Assembly (NCBI RefSeq): GCF_001458115.1
Contig: NZ_CZRP01000011.1
Location: 310,001 to 374,000 of the forward strand
DNA from: Gracilibacillus massiliensis
GTDB lineage: Bacteria; Bacillota; Bacilli; Bacillales; Amphibacillaceae
DNA: 64,000 nt
Direction of reading: 5' to 3'
In this document: in pieces, positions 48,513 through 57,377 of the stretch
How positions within the stretch are numbered: position 1 is the first letter of the stretch
Layout of the letters: every line of letters begins with the position of its first letter
Position numbers and translations under genes: made by a program
Notes under the pieces: generated by a model
What the model was told of the DNA's origin: nothing
The model's input: the letters and a program-made list of their open reading frames with translations, nothing else
Database searches by the model: none

Positions 48513-49330
48513 CAAATGACAAACTAATGAGTCGACTTAGTCTTAATCAAATTACAACAGAACAATGGAATTTACAAGAAGCTGTTGAAGGTTGTGTCCG
48601 TCATGATATACCTTGGATTTCAGTGTGGCGTCATAAAATAGAAGAAATCGGTCTTCAACAATCAAAACGATTAATTCAAGATGCTGGGCTACAAGTTTCG
48701 AGTGTATGTCGAGGTGGAATGTTTCCAGCTGCAACGGCCAAAGAACGAGCAGAAAAAATAGACGATAATAAAAGAGCCATCGAGGAAGCTGCTGAATTGG
48801 GAACAGACACACTTGTACTTGTTTGCGGACCAAGTGCTGACAAAGATATCGACACTGCAAGAGCTCAAGTAGCTGAAGGCATTGACAAGTTAGTTCCATA
48901 TGCGAAAGATCATGGAGTAAAGCTTGCTATTGAGCCTTTACATCCGATGTTTGCAGCCGATCGCTCTGTTATTAATACATTAAACCAAGCGACTACAATT
49001 GCCGAAAAATATAGTGCAAACGAAGTTGGTGTGATCGTCGATGTTTATCATGTATGGTGGGATCCAAATCTTTATCACGAAATAGAAAGAGCAAAGGGAA
49101 GAATTCTAGGCTTTCATGTTTCTGATTGGAAAGTGCCAATGGCAGATATGTTTAAAGGACGCGCGATGATGGGTGAGGGCGTCATTGAAATAAATAGAAT
49201 GAGAAAAGCAGTGGAAGATGCAGGTTATCATGGTCCGATCGAAGTAGAGATTATTAATCAATCTTTATGGGATCGAAGCGGGGATGATGTTTTAAAAGAG
49301 GTAACACAAAGTTTTGCAAAACATGTATAG
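48509..49330 (+). CDS. Sugar phosphate isomerase/epimerase-like TIM barrel
   Basis: A 273-aa xylose-isomerase-like TIM barrel (AP_endonuc_2 family). Metal-ligand positions are visible as KLAIEPLHPMF, VGVIVDVYHVWWDP, ILGFHVSDWKVP and PIEVEIINQSLW (Glu, Asp/His, His and Glu). Relatives isomerise or epimerise keto-sugars or act in inositol catabolism. It overlaps the DUF993 gene by 4 bp and closes the operon before a strong terminator. It should work on the same substrate series as the Gfo/Idh and DUF993 proteins. Confidence 0.87.
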   Translation: MTNDKLMSRLSLNQITTEQWNLQEAVEGCVRHDIPWISVWRHKIEEIGLQQSKRLIQDAGLQVSSVCRGGMFPAATAKERAEKIDDNKRAIEEAAELGTDTLVLVCGPSADKDIDTARAQVAEGIDKLVPYAKDHGVKLAIEPLHPMFAADRSVINTLNQATTIAEKYSANEVGVIVDVYHVWWDPNLYHEIERAKGRILGFHVSDWKVPMADMFKGRAMMGEGVIEINRMRKAVEDAGYHGPIEVEIINQSLWDRSGDDVLKEVTQSFAKHV

Positions 49331-49336
49331 GTGTGG

Positions 49337-49366
49337 AAAGTGCGACTAAAAAGAGTCGCACTTTTT
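49337..49366 (+). terminator. Terminator of the Gfo/Idh-DUF993-isomerase operon
   Basis: AAAGTGCGACT/AGTCGCACTTT with a 6-nt loop, followed by T residues. Confidence 0.92.
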
Positions 49367-49438
49367 CTATGTCTAATAAATGAAATTATTTACTTTTTTA
49401 TTTTTCAATGGTAATTTAGTAGTATGATAATGTGACGC

Positions 49439-49882
49439 TTGGAGGGGAGAGTCCTGAAGAATAATCAAGATTCAATGCCGGTTTATATTACAATAGCACT
49501 AGGAATTACTTTACTAATAGGTGTGGGGTGGTTTGTCAAAAGCTACCTTAGTGGTGACACTGTCTTTAATAATAATGCTATTCAACAATATCCTTACGCT
49601 CTTCACGATTCAAGAGATATAAGTGAAATGAATCATTATGAGCAAAACAGTATAAGTATAGCAAATGATAATGATGACGAACTAGAAGACAAAGAAGAGA
49701 AAGATGAGTTAAGCGAGTCTCTAGAAGAAGATGAAGAAATGGAAAGTTATCATAATGCGGAAATAGAAAATGAACGATATACTAGTAATAACGATCAATC
49801 TACGAATAACGTAGATCATTCCGTTCAAAGTTCATCAGATAATGGCGAACGAGGAGTTCGTGAGGATGTATATGGTAGATAA
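49439..49882 (+). CDS. Small acidic single-pass membrane protein, unrecognised
   Basis: About 147 aa with one membrane helix (YITIALGITLLIGVGWFV, about residues 16-33) and a long Glu/Asp/Asn/Ser-rich outer tail. I do not recognise a family. The start is unclear. TTG 49439 lies partly in the ribosome site GGAGGGG (49441-49447). An in-frame CTG at 49454 has better spacing, and ATG 49475 would leave the helix at the N-terminus. It lies between two terminators, so it is a single-gene unit. Confidence 0.65.
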   Translation: MEGRVLKNNQDSMPVYITIALGITLLIGVGWFVKSYLSGDTVFNNNAIQQYPYALHDSRDISEMNHYEQNSISIANDNDDELEDKEEKDELSESLEEDEEMESYHNAEIENERYTSNNDQSTNNVDHSVQSSSDNGERGVREDVYGR

Positions 49883-49892
49883 TTTACTATCT

Positions 49893-49935
49893 AAAAGAAG
49901 CAACTGTTTCTGATCTATAAACGGTTGCTTCTTTT
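49893..49935 (+). terminator. Terminator of the small acidic protein gene
   Basis: A 17-bp stem with one G-U pair (49893-49909 with 49919-49935) ends in TTTT. Confidence 0.9.
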
Positions 49936-49978
49936 ATAAATCCCTTGTCACATTTTAGACATAAAACATTGAACAAAA

Positions 49979-50081
49979 TGTGAAATAGTGAACAAAGTAA
50001 TTGAATTAGTTTATAAACATGATATGATATAAGTGTAGTAAAGATAAACATTCACATAAATGAATGTGAAATATTGAACAA
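49979..50081 (+). promoter_or_regulatory. doxX promoter flanked by TGTGAAAT-N2-TGAACAA motifs
   Basis: TTGAAT (50001-50006) and TATGAT (50023-50028) form a promoter with a 16-bp spacer. The 17-bp motif TGTGAAATAGTGAACAA lies just upstream (49979-49995) and TGTGAAATATTGAACAA downstream (50065-50081). The motif is an imperfect palindrome similar to sites of the redox repressor Rex (TTGTGAA-N4-TTCACAA), but the regulator is not established. Confidence 0.55.
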
Positions 50082-50099
50082 ATAAAAGGAGTGAGTTAA

Positions 50100-50615
50100 A
50101 TGTTTGTTGAATTTTTAAGGAAAAATGTTTATGTCGCAGGTATTTTAGCAATTATTCGTATTTATTTAGGGTATCAGTGGATGACAGCAGGTTGGGGTAA
50201 AATTACAGGTGGTTTTGATGCATCAGGTTATTTACAAGGAGCAATCGGAAAAGCAGGTGGCGAACATCCAGCGGTACAAGGATGGTGGGCAGCATTCCTA
50301 GAAGGTGTAGCATTACCGGGAGCTGATATATTCACATTTCTTGTAATGTGGGGAGAGTTTTTAGTAGGTATAGCTCTTATCATTGGCTTATTTACAAATT
50401 TTGCAGCCTTAATGGGAATTATCATGAACTTCGCATTTGTATTCAGTGGTACAGTAAGTACAAATGCTCAAATGATTTTACTAACAGTATTTTTACTAGT
50501 AGCAGGTTATAATGCAGGTCGCTTTGGAGTAGATCGTTATGTAATTCCATTTATTCGTAAATTTGCAGAGGAAAGAAAAAATCGAACAAAAGCAGTAGTG
50601 GCAGAAACCCATTAA
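50100..50615 (+). CDS. DoxX-family membrane protein (first copy)
   Basis: A 171-aa protein with four hydrophobic helices and the DoxX pattern (IIRIYLGYQWMTAGWGKI, then VMWGEFLVGIALIIGLFTNFAALMG). DoxX-like proteins of Bacilli are often tied to quinone, thiol or redox stress, but no reaction is certain. It is about 75-80 percent identical by eye to the next gene, so the pair arose by tandem duplication. A copy of the 17-bp operator-like motif lies in front of each gene. Confidence 0.88.
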   Translation: MFVEFLRKNVYVAGILAIIRIYLGYQWMTAGWGKITGGFDASGYLQGAIGKAGGEHPAVQGWWAAFLEGVALPGADIFTFLVMWGEFLVGIALIIGLFTNFAALMGIIMNFAFVFSGTVSTNAQMILLTVFLLVAGYNAGRFGVDRYVIPFIRKFAEERKNRTKAVVAETH

Positions 50616-50629
50616 TTTTTAGTTTATTA

Positions 50630-50646
50630 TGTGAAATTGTGAACAA
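50630..50646 (+). promoter_or_regulatory. Third TGTGAAAT-N2-TGAACAA motif, between the doxX genes
   Basis: TGTGAAATTGTGAACAA lies between the two DoxX genes, the same motif as at 49979 and 50065. It suggests that the second gene can be controlled separately or that the duplication carried its operator along. Confidence 0.5.
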
Positions 50647-50671
50647 AAAAACAATTTAGGGAGTGTTTAAA

Positions 50672-51187
50672 ATGTTTGTGAATTTATTAAGAAACAATAA
50701 AGTAGTTGCAGGGCTGTTAACATTCATTCGAGTTTATATTGGTTATCAATGGTTAGTAGGTGGTTGGGGCAAGATAACAGGAGGCTTTGATGCGGAAGGT
50801 TTTATTCAAGGCGCCATAGGTAAAGCGACAGGTGATCATCCTGCAGTGCAAGGTTGGTGGGCTAGTTTTCTAGAAACAGTAGCATTACCAGGTGCAGATA
50901 TATTTACTTTCGTAGTAATGTGGGGCGAATTCTTAGTTGGTATTGCTTTGATCCTTGGAGTGTTTACTAATTTCGCAGCCTTAATGGGAATCATCATGAA
51001 CTTTGCCTTCTTGTTCAGTGGAACCGTGAGCACGAATGGTCAAATGATTTTACTCACATTATTCTTATTAGTAGCTGGATATAATGCAGGTCGATTCGGA
51101 TTAGACCGTTACGTTGTCCCATTCTTAAAAGCAAAAGTATTCCACAAAAACGAGCAAGCGTATGTTAAACCAGCAGAAATGCATTAA
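50672..51187 (+). CDS. DoxX-family membrane protein (second copy)
   Basis: A 171-aa four-helix DoxX protein, close paralogue of the preceding gene (LLTFIRVYIGYQWLVGGWGKI, VMWGEFLVGIALILGVFTNFAALMG). The N-terminus and the tail differ most (AKVFHKNEQAYVKPAEMH versus ERKNRTKAVVAETH). ATG 50672 follows TAGGGAG; the GTG at 50663 overlaps that ribosome site. It ends before a strong terminator. Confidence 0.88.
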   Translation: MFVNLLRNNKVVAGLLTFIRVYIGYQWLVGGWGKITGGFDAEGFIQGAIGKATGDHPAVQGWWASFLETVALPGADIFTFVVMWGEFLVGIALILGVFTNFAALMGIIMNFAFLFSGTVSTNGQMILLTLFLLVAGYNAGRFGLDRYVVPFLKAKVFHKNEQAYVKPAEMH

Positions 51188-51191
51188 GTAA

Positions 51192-51225
51192 AAAACACGC
51201 TCTAATTAAAAGAGCGTGTTTTTCT
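51192..51225 (+). terminator. Terminator of the doxX pair
   Basis: AAAACACGCTCT/AGAGCGTGTTTT (51192-51203 with 51211-51222), 7-nt loop, then T residues. Confidence 0.92.
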
Positions 51226-51382
51226 ATTGATAAAAAAAGTACTATCATTCTCAATGCATCTCCTTGAATCGTTTTCATTTAAATGAAGCATAAAGTTATT
51301 GCACATTTGGAAGATACTGCGAAGTAAATATAGTGCATTTTTTGAGATGATATTTCTGCTAAGCAATCGCTCCGGCTGCCCA

Positions 51383-52232
51383 GGAGTAGCCGTCAAGGCT
51401 GAGAATCTAATGGAGTGAAAGTCTCCTGTCATCAATTGACCGGTTCGGATGACTAGTATATCCAATGCGTGGTGAGGTAACGAGTCACGTTCTGCTTGGA
51501 AGTAAAAGTCACTGCGGCTCAACTTTACGCAGAGAGAGTATGGGTCGGAACAGCTAGAGTGGCGAGCAAATCTAGAGGCTAGAAGGCTTTAACGAATACT
51601 GCAGCTCCGAAATCGAGCGCCCTTCAGAAGCTGTTGAAGGGATGTCTGTGATGCGCCGACCTGGTTGGGCAATGGGGAAGGCCGATGTTCTATGGGAAGT
51701 AACGGTCAAGAGCACCATAGAAGCAGCCGGAGTAGGGGTTCTGGCATCTAGAGAAAGATTTTCAGAGATAACGACGGGAAAGTCCTACTTCCAGCTGGGA
51801 TGACAACAACCAGCAAAGACCAACCATATAAGTGACAAGCGAAAATGGTTAGGAGGATTTAGGATGGACGCATGAGGTCGTAGTAGCGAAGAGGAAAGGG
51901 TAATGCCTTTCTAAGCTTATGGAATGAAGCTTCTACAAAGGTAACACCAGAGTAGAGCGAAGGACCTCTGGGCGACTGGGCGTCCGTGTCAAAGAATAAA
52001 CAGAACACAGAGTCTGTTGAATGATTGGCATAAGACTAGCATATAAGTAAACTTATGTATCAATGGGTGAACATGCGTGTCAGCATTTAAACCTGGGATA
52101 CATAAGGAAGGCTTATATAGCGATAGAAACCCAGTGTCAGAACCGGACTCGGGAAATCCGACCGTCCGGGATCGTATGGGGGCTGCAGGAAACGTGGTTC
52201 TATTGAATGCGCGCGCCTGCCATCTACCCGAC
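51383..52232 (+). ncRNA. Group II intron RNA without reverse transcriptase gene (degenerate or ORF-less)
   Basis: About 850 bp of structured, GC-richer DNA splits a dispersed palindromic repeat: its left part stops at GGCTGCCCA (51382) and resumes at CTTCCCTTTCCGTGG (52233). The stretch 51880-51914 (CGTAGTAGCGAAGAGG, then AAAGGGTAATGCCTTTC) resembles the domain III region of lactococcal Ll.LtrB. A 34-base domain V-like hairpin lies at 52140-52173, with a GAAA-containing loop, a CCGGAC/GTCCGG stem and a two-base bulge. Its 5' end reads GAACCG where GAGCCG is usual, so the catalytic AGC triad may be mutated. No reverse transcriptase frame exists inside. The exact 5' end (usual GTGYG) is not seen. 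Confidence 0.65.
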
Positions 52233-52515
52233 CTTCCCTTTCCGTGGCTTTTCTCCTTAGCTAACTTTTCCAAGCAAAGATCGCTTGGAAAAGTGGATCT
52301 TCGGATAAAACAATCCCACAGGAGTTGAAGCGGGCGGCCTCCGCTAGTATAAGGTGCGACAATGTATGCAGGAGCTAGCATTTCGATTTTTATGCCCAAG
52401 TGGATGACTGTGATATTCTTTGCAAAAAGCTCAAGTGATAACTGTCACAAACGTTGTAAAGCAACATGACAGCGAAGTGGCCGGTCGGAGCGGTATATTA
52501 GCACATGAGTCATTT
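52233..52515. repeat. Dispersed palindromic repeat, copy A4 (interrupted by the intron)
   Basis: It continues the family sequence begun at 51369-51382: the inner hairpin AGCTAACTTTTCCAAGC with GCTTGGAAAAGTGGATCTTC (52259-52304), then GGGCGGCCTCCGCTA. The right box is degenerate, with only GAAGTGGCCGGTCGGAGCGG recognisable near 52475-52494. The short frames on either strand here are not credible genes. Confidence 0.65.
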
Positions 52516-52626
52516 CAAAATTACCAAACCGGTTATTGCGTAGTTTCCCATCTATACGTATTATAGCTAGTTCGTGTGTTTTAAGATTTATCAGTATTGA
52601 TTTGTGATCACCAACTTATCATTAAA

Positions 52627-52756
52627 CAAAAAAAGGCACCCTATTTTACAATAGGGTGCAAAGGGGGACAATCTATTTTGAATCAAAATACTGTACATGG
52701 ATTCACACCGATTAAGGCGTGAACAGTATATGTACACAACAACTATTACTGTAACC
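52627..52756 (-). ncRNA. Candidate CcpA-controlled small RNA with C-rich loop
   Basis: On the minus strand a promoter at 52763-52791 points at a terminator (52636-52645 with 52650-52659, 10-bp stem) followed by CTTTTTTT. There is no minus-strand gene in between. The predicted ~130-nt RNA has a 5' hairpin (52690-52695 with 52723-52728, inner TTCACGCC/GGTGTGAA stem), then an unpaired stretch with GTCCCCCTTTG next to the terminator. Such C-rich single-stranded motifs occur in base-pairing sRNAs like RoxS/RsaE and FsrA and can pair with Shine-Dalgarno sites. No convincing peptide frame was noticed. Confidence 0.6.
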
Positions 52757-52791
52757 GTTTTCAGTATATAAAATTTAGAAAACGATTACAA
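52750..52791 (-). promoter_or_regulatory. Promoter with two CcpA cre sites for the small RNA
   Basis: Read on the minus strand: TTGTAA (52786-52791), 17-bp spacer, TATACT (52763-52768). One cre-like site covers the -35 (TGTAATCGTTTTCT as minus strand, 52777-52790). A second, TGTAACCGTTTTCA on the plus strand (52750-52763), matches the cre consensus TGWNANCGNTNWCA fully and covers the start point. Strong CcpA repression is predicted. Confidence 0.65.
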
Positions 52792-52900
52792 TAGGTAATT
52801 AGGACTATTTTATTTGTGAGTAACTCAGAATAATAATATATATATTATTTGAATATGCTTTATAAAGGCATCTAGGAATTATATTATAATTATAAAATGG

Positions 52901-53386
52901 GTGATAAAATTGAGAAAAAAACGATATTACTCTCGAAAAAATTACACTAAACTCATTCTAGTGACAGCAGTGAGTACTATTATTGTTATTCTAGTGATCT
53001 ATATTTTTAACAGCCTATTCTCTACTGAACAAAAAGTAATCAATTTTGTTGAAGATTTTTATCAGTATGAACAACAAGGAGATTTTTCAAATTCATGGGA
53101 ACTATTTCATTCTCAAATGAAAGAAAAATTCGATAAAACTAGTTATATACAAGATCGAGCACATGTATTTTTTGACCACTTTGGAGTGGATACATTTGAG
53201 TTCACATTAACAGATGCAGAAAAAATTGAAGGGTATCAGCTTGATCAGGAAAACAACTTTCCTCAAACAGCTTATAGATTAACCGTAATTTATTTTTATG
53301 AAAGTAAATATGGCTATCTGGAAATCCATCAGCCGGTTATTGTTTTAGAAGAGGATCAAAAATGGACAATGCTGTGGGAATACTAG
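52901..53386 (+). CDS. Membrane-anchored protein with NTF2-like domain, unrecognised
   Basis: About 161 aa. A basic N-terminus (LRKKRYYSRKNYTK), one membrane helix (about 18-39) and an extracellular domain (45-161) with a predicted alpha-plus-beta cone like NTF2/SnoaL folds (VINFVEDFYQYEQQGDFSNSWELFHSQM). The fold assignment is tentative and I know no function. GTG 52901 lacks a ribosome site; in-frame TTG 52910 lies four bases after GGTGAT and may be the true start. The two cre sites upstream belong to the divergent small-RNA promoter but might also affect this gene. Confidence 0.72.
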   Translation: MIKLRKKRYYSRKNYTKLILVTAVSTIIVILVIYIFNSLFSTEQKVINFVEDFYQYEQQGDFSNSWELFHSQMKEKFDKTSYIQDRAHVFFDHFGVDTFEFTLTDAEKIEGYQLDQENNFPQTAYRLTVIYFYESKYGYLEIHQPVIVLEEDQKWTMLWEY

Positions 53387-53466
53387 TTATAAAATTAATT
53401 AGTGGTACATTCATTTGTAATTATATAAAAGTTTATTTATTTTGATAATCAATTAAGTTTTTAAAG

Positions 53467-53514
53467 TTGAATTAAAGAAGTAAAAACAGTATAATGAATC
53501 TACCATACTAGTAT
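53467..53514 (+). promoter_or_regulatory. Promoter and candidate GntR operator of the glucuronate operon
   Basis: TTGAAT (53467-53472) and TATAAT (53490-53495), 17-bp spacer. The 10-bp palindrome ATACTAGTAT (53505-53514) sits just after the expected start, a place where a repressor encoded by the first gene could bind. Confidence 0.6.
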
Positions 53515-53529
53515 AAAGAAGGTGTAGGA

Positions 53530-54207
53530 ATGGTTACTCAAAACCAAAGAACCAGAGGATCATCACGTGATTATGTGTATGATACTATAAAAGCGCAAAT
53601 TATGAATGGTGATATTGCGCCGGGCACAAAATTATCTGAAAAAGAAATATCGGAAAAATTAGATGTGAGTCGAACGCCTGTAAGAGAAGCATTCTTAAAG
53701 TTAAATCAAGAAGAACTATTAGGCGTCTTTCCTCAGATTGGTACTATTGTAACAAAAATTGATTTAAAACTTGTAGAAGAAGGCCGATTTGTTCGAGAAA
53801 ATATCGAAAAAGCAATTGTCAAAGAGGCTGTGGAAACGATGAAAGAGGAAGATTTAATACAATTAGAATCCAATTTAACTCTTCAAGAGTTTTCATTAGA
53901 AAAAGGCTCTTTTCAACGTTTATTTGAATTGGACGATGAATTTCACCAATTATTATATAAAGGGTGTGGTAAAAACCGCACATGGGATATGGTTAAGCGC
54001 ATGAATATCCAGTTTGATCGCTTACGCTTACTACGTTTGTCGGTAAATCATGATTGGAATATTATTGTTTCGCAACATAGAAAGATTTTTGAAGCAGTTT
54101 CTTTAAAGAATACTACTTTGGCTGAACAGTCTACCATAGAACACTTACAATTAGTAGATATTGAAAAAAATAAATTAAAGCAAGAACATCCAGAATTTTT
54201 TGTGTAA
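53530..54207 (+). CDS. GntR-family (FadR subfamily) regulator of the glucuronate operon
   Basis: A 225-aa regulator. The winged helix-turn-helix (about 16-80) has GTKLSEKEISEKLDVSRTPVREAFLKL, and an all-helical FCD effector domain (about 90-215) has metal-ligand-type residues (Asp/His in LDDEFHQLLYKG, a later His in SQHRKIFEA). FCD regulators commonly sense uronates or other organic acids. It is the first gene of an operon with GH67 (18 bp later), uxuA, uxuB and KDPG aldolase, so it probably represses it until glucuronate or a derivative is present. Confidence 0.92.
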   Translation: MVTQNQRTRGSSRDYVYDTIKAQIMNGDIAPGTKLSEKEISEKLDVSRTPVREAFLKLNQEELLGVFPQIGTIVTKIDLKLVEEGRFVRENIEKAIVKEAVETMKEEDLIQLESNLTLQEFSLEKGSFQRLFELDDEFHQLLYKGCGKNRTWDMVKRMNIQFDRLRLLRLSVNHDWNIIVSQHRKIFEAVSLKNTTLAEQSTIEHLQLVDIEKNKLKQEHPEFFV

Positions 54208-54225
54208 TTAAGGAGGAATTTAGAA

Positions 54226-56262
54226 ATGACTCGTACTAAATATAATATGTGGTTACAATATCGGCCGATTTCTGACACGACGCAATATGAACAATTAATA
54301 AATGAAATTAGTGTTTTTGGTCATACACCTGCTATTGAAGCAGCTAAACAAGAACTACATATGGCACTATCTCAAATGCTAAATCAATCAGTCGACGTAA
54401 AAGAGAACGATTTTTCAGGGAAAATTGTAATCGGTACCACAAAAGAACTTGAAAATGTACTTGATGCAAAACAAATTCAAAAGTTAAAGGCTAGCAATGA
54501 TGAAGGGTATCTTCTTTCTAGTAGCGATCATCAATTAAAAGTGATTGGAAATTCTGATCGCGCCGTATTATATGGAGTGCACCATTTAATTCGTTTAGTA
54601 CAACTTGAAAAAGATCTTCGGAATCTTGAGATGTATCAACAACCGAAAAATCAATTCCGTATGTTAAATCAGTGGGATAATCTAGATGGAAGTGTGGAAA
54701 GAGGGTATTCTGGTAAATCGATATTTTATAAAAATGGGAAGATTGTTCAAGATAAATCGAGAATTAAGGATTATGCCAGGTACCTTTCATCTGTTGGAAT
54801 TAATGCTATTTCTATTAATAACGTTAATGTCTGGAAAGAAGAAACCTACTTTATTACAAAAAAATATTTACCAGAAATTAAAGAAATTGCTGATATATTT
54901 AGAGCGTACGGTGTTACATTATATTTAAGCATTAACTTTGCCAGTCCAATGGCTATAGGTGGTTCATCAACAGCAGATCCATTAGATCATTCTGTACGAG
55001 AGTGGTGGAAAGATAAAGTAACAGAGATTTATGAATATATCCCTGATTTTGGTGGATTCGTTGTCAAAGCGGATTCCGAACATCGACCTGGACCTTTTAC
55101 ATATGATCGAGATCATGCAGATGGTTCCAATATGTTAGCGGAAGCATTAGCACCTTTTGACGGTAAAGTAGTCTGGCGTTGTTTTGTTTATAATTGTTTA
55201 CAAGATTGGCGTGATCGTTCAACAGATCGCGCAAGAGCGGCATTTGATCACTTTAAACCATTAGATGGGCGTTTTCATGAAAATGTTATTTTGCAAATCA
55301 AAAATGGACCAATGGATTTCCAAGTAAGAGAACCTGTTTCCCCTTTGATAGGTGCAATGCCAAACACCAATCAAATAATAGAATTTCAAGTAGCCCAAGA
55401 GTATACAGGTCAACAGATTGACTTGTGCTATTTGATTCCACAATGGAAACAAGTATTACAGTTTGATACACATATCAAAGGTGAAGGTAGTAGTATAGAA
55501 GAAATTGTGGCTGGAAATATTCATCATTATAAATACAGTGGAATTTCAGCGGTTTCCAATATTGGTGATGATGAGAATTGGACAGGAAACACACTAGCGC
55601 AAGCTAACCTTTACGGGTATGGTCGTTTAACGTGGGATCCTTCACTTTCAGCAGAGGAGATTGCTCAAGAATGGATTATGCAAACTTTTGGTAATGCAGA
55701 AGCAATCATTGAAACAATAGAAGACATGTTATTAAACTCATGGGGAATTTATGAAAATTATACTGCACCTCTCGGAGTAGGTTGGATGGTAACACCGGGT
55801 GTTCACTATGGTCCAAATATCGATGGATATGAATATTCGAGATGGGGAACCTATCACTTTGCTGATCGATATGGAATAGGTGTAGATCGAACCAAAGAAA
55901 CAGGTACAGGATATACAGAACAATATGAGGAACCAAACCAGTCCACATATAATAACTTGGAGCACTGTCCTGATGAACTGCTTTTATTTTTCCATCACGT
56001 ACCATACAAGTATACGTTAAAAAGTGGAAAAACAATCATCCAACACATTTATGATACTCATTTCAAAGGGTTTGATCAAGTCGATGGTCTGATTGAAAAA
56101 TGGGATAGTCTAAAGCATTTCATTGATGAAGATCGTTTTAAAAATGTGCAAGATCGGCTGCAAAGACAAAAAGCGAATGCTCGAGAATGGCGTGATCAAA
56201 TTAATACTTATTTCTATCGGAAATCAGGGATAAATGATCAACATAATCGCACTATTTATTGA
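54226..56262 (+). CDS. aguA: GH67 alpha-glucuronidase
   Basis: A 678-aa cytoplasmic enzyme of normal GH67 length. It removes 4-O-methyl-glucuronic acid from the non-reducing end of aldouronic acids derived from glucuronoxylan. A beta N-domain precedes the TIM barrel. Catalytic residues are expected in [20 protein letters not shown] (acid Glu) and in [14 protein letters not shown] and [12 protein letters not shown] (bases). No signal peptide, so it acts after import. It lies between the GntR gene and uxuA. A xylanase or aldouronate transporter is not in this window; the yes-type ABC system is a distant candidate only. Confidence 0.96.
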   Translation: MTRTKYNMWLQYRPISDTTQYEQLINEISVFGHTPAIEAAKQELHMALSQMLNQSVDVKENDFSGKIVIGTTKELENVLDAKQIQKLKASNDEGYLLSSSDHQLKVIGNSDRAVLYGVHHLIRLVQLEKDLRNLEMYQQPKNQFRMLNQWDNLDGSVERGYSGKSIFYKNGKIVQDKSRIKDYARYLSSVGINAISINNVNVWKEETYFITKKYLPEIKEIADIFRAYGVTLYLSINFASPMAIGGSSTADPLDHSVREWWKDKVTEIYEYIPDFGGFVVKADSEHRPGPFTYDRDHADGSNMLAEALAPFDGKVVWRCFVYNCLQDWRDRSTDRARAAFDHFKPLDGRFHENVILQIKNGPMDFQVREPVSPLIGAMPNTNQIIEFQVAQEYTGQQIDLCYLIPQWKQVLQFDTHIKGEGSSIEEIVAGNIHHYKYSGISAVSNIGDDENWTGNTLAQANLYGYGRLTWDPSLSAEEIAQEWIMQTFGNAEAIIETIEDMLLNSWGIYENYTAPLGVGWMVTPGVHYGPNIDGYEYSRWGTYHFADRYGIGVDRTKETGTGYTEQYEEPNQSTYNNLEHCPDELLLFFHHVPYKYTLKSGKTIIQHIYDTHFKGFDQVDGLIEKWDSLKHFIDEDRFKNVQDRLQRQKANAREWRDQINTYFYRKSGINDQHNRTIY

Positions 56263-56282
56263 GCAAAGAGGAGGTATGCACG

Positions 56283-57377
56283 ATGAGAATGGTCTTTCGC
56301 TGGTTTGGTGAGGGTAATGATAGTGTTACACTTCCTCAAATTAAACAAATCCCAGGTGTTGAAGGAATTGTTTGGGCATTACATGACATTCCAGCAGGAG
56401 AAGTATGGCCTGTGGATCGTATTCAAGCTATAAAAAAACAAGCAGATGCATATGATTTTCACCTTGATGTAGTAGAAAGTGTTAATATTCACGAATCGAT
56501 CAAATTAGGTCATAGCGAACGAGATTATTATATTAATAATTATATAGAAACAATAAAAAACTTAGCTTCGATTGATGTGAAGGTAATTTGCTATAACTTT
56601 ATGCCGGTATTTGATTGGGTACGAACTAATTTATTTGGTTCGTTACCAGATCAATCTACTGCATTGTTTTATGAAAAAGCTAAAGTAACTGACATGAATC
56701 CATTAGATTTAGTTAAAAAAATTGCTGCCAATCCGGATTACACGATGCCAGGATGGGAGCCGGAGCGATTAGAAACATTGAAAGATTTATTTGCTGCTTA
56801 TCAGAAAGTAACTACAGAAGAACTTATGGATAATTTGCAATATTTTCTCGAAAAAGTGATTCCAATCTGTGAAGAATATGATATTAAGTTAGCAATACAT
56901 CCTGATGATCCACCATGGGAGATATTTGGCCTCCCCCGCATTGTTACTACACAAGAGCGTTTGCGTGAAATCGTCAATTTAGTCCCTAGTAAATATAACG
57001 GTATTACCTTGTGTTCTGGTGCTCTTGGTGTTCGAGAAGATAATAATATCATTTCAATGATTCACGAATTTAAAGAACGCATTCATTTTGCTCATATCCG
57101 TAATGTCAAATTATTTAAAAATGGCGATTTTATCGAAACCTCTCACCGTACTGAAGATGGATCATTACCAATTAATCAAATTGTTGAGGCTTATCATGAT
57201 ATTGGTTTCGATAGTTATGTAAGACCTGATCATGGTCGACATATTTGGGATGAACAATGTCGACCTGGTTATGGTTTATATGATCGAGCTCTTGGTATTA
57301 TGTACTTGTGGGGGCTCTGGGATGCCCTGAGATTATCAAAACGAAAGGATGAGCAATATGTTACCAATACACACTAA
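56283..57377 (+). CDS. uxuA: D-mannonate dehydratase
   Basis: A 364-aa enzyme that dehydrates D-mannonate to 2-keto-3-deoxy-gluconate. Start [18 protein letters not shown] and segments [49 protein letters not shown] and [12 protein letters not shown] carry the metal-binding His/Cys/Asp residues of the family. ATG 56283 follows AAAGAGGAGG with eight-base spacing; the TTG at 56259 precedes that site and is rejected. It overlaps uxuB by 20 bp. The preceding step, glucuronate isomerase (UxaC), is not encoded here. Confidence 0.95.
   Translation: MRMVFRWFGEGNDSVTLPQIKQIPGVEGIVWALHDIPAGEVWPVDRIQAIKKQADAYDFHLDVVESVNIHESIKLGHSERDYYINNYIETIKNLASIDVKVICYNFMPVFDWVRTNLFGSLPDQSTALFYEKAKVTDMNPLDLVKKIAANPDYTMPGWEPERLETLKDLFAAYQKVTTEELMDNLQYFLEKVIPICEEYDIKLAIHPDDPPWEIFGLPRIVTTQERLREIVNLVPSKYNGITLCSGALGVREDNNIISMIHEFKERIHFAHIRNVKLFKNGDFIETSHRTEDGSLPINQIVEAYHDIGFDSYVRPDHGRHIWDEQCRPGYGLYDRALGIMYLWGLWDALRLSKRKDEQYVTNTH

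Noticed and set aside
51989-52399. Minus-strand open frame of 136 codons and plus-strand frame 52077-52328
   Set aside because: Both lie across the group II intron end and the palindromic repeat, lack a ribosome site and have no recognisable domain.
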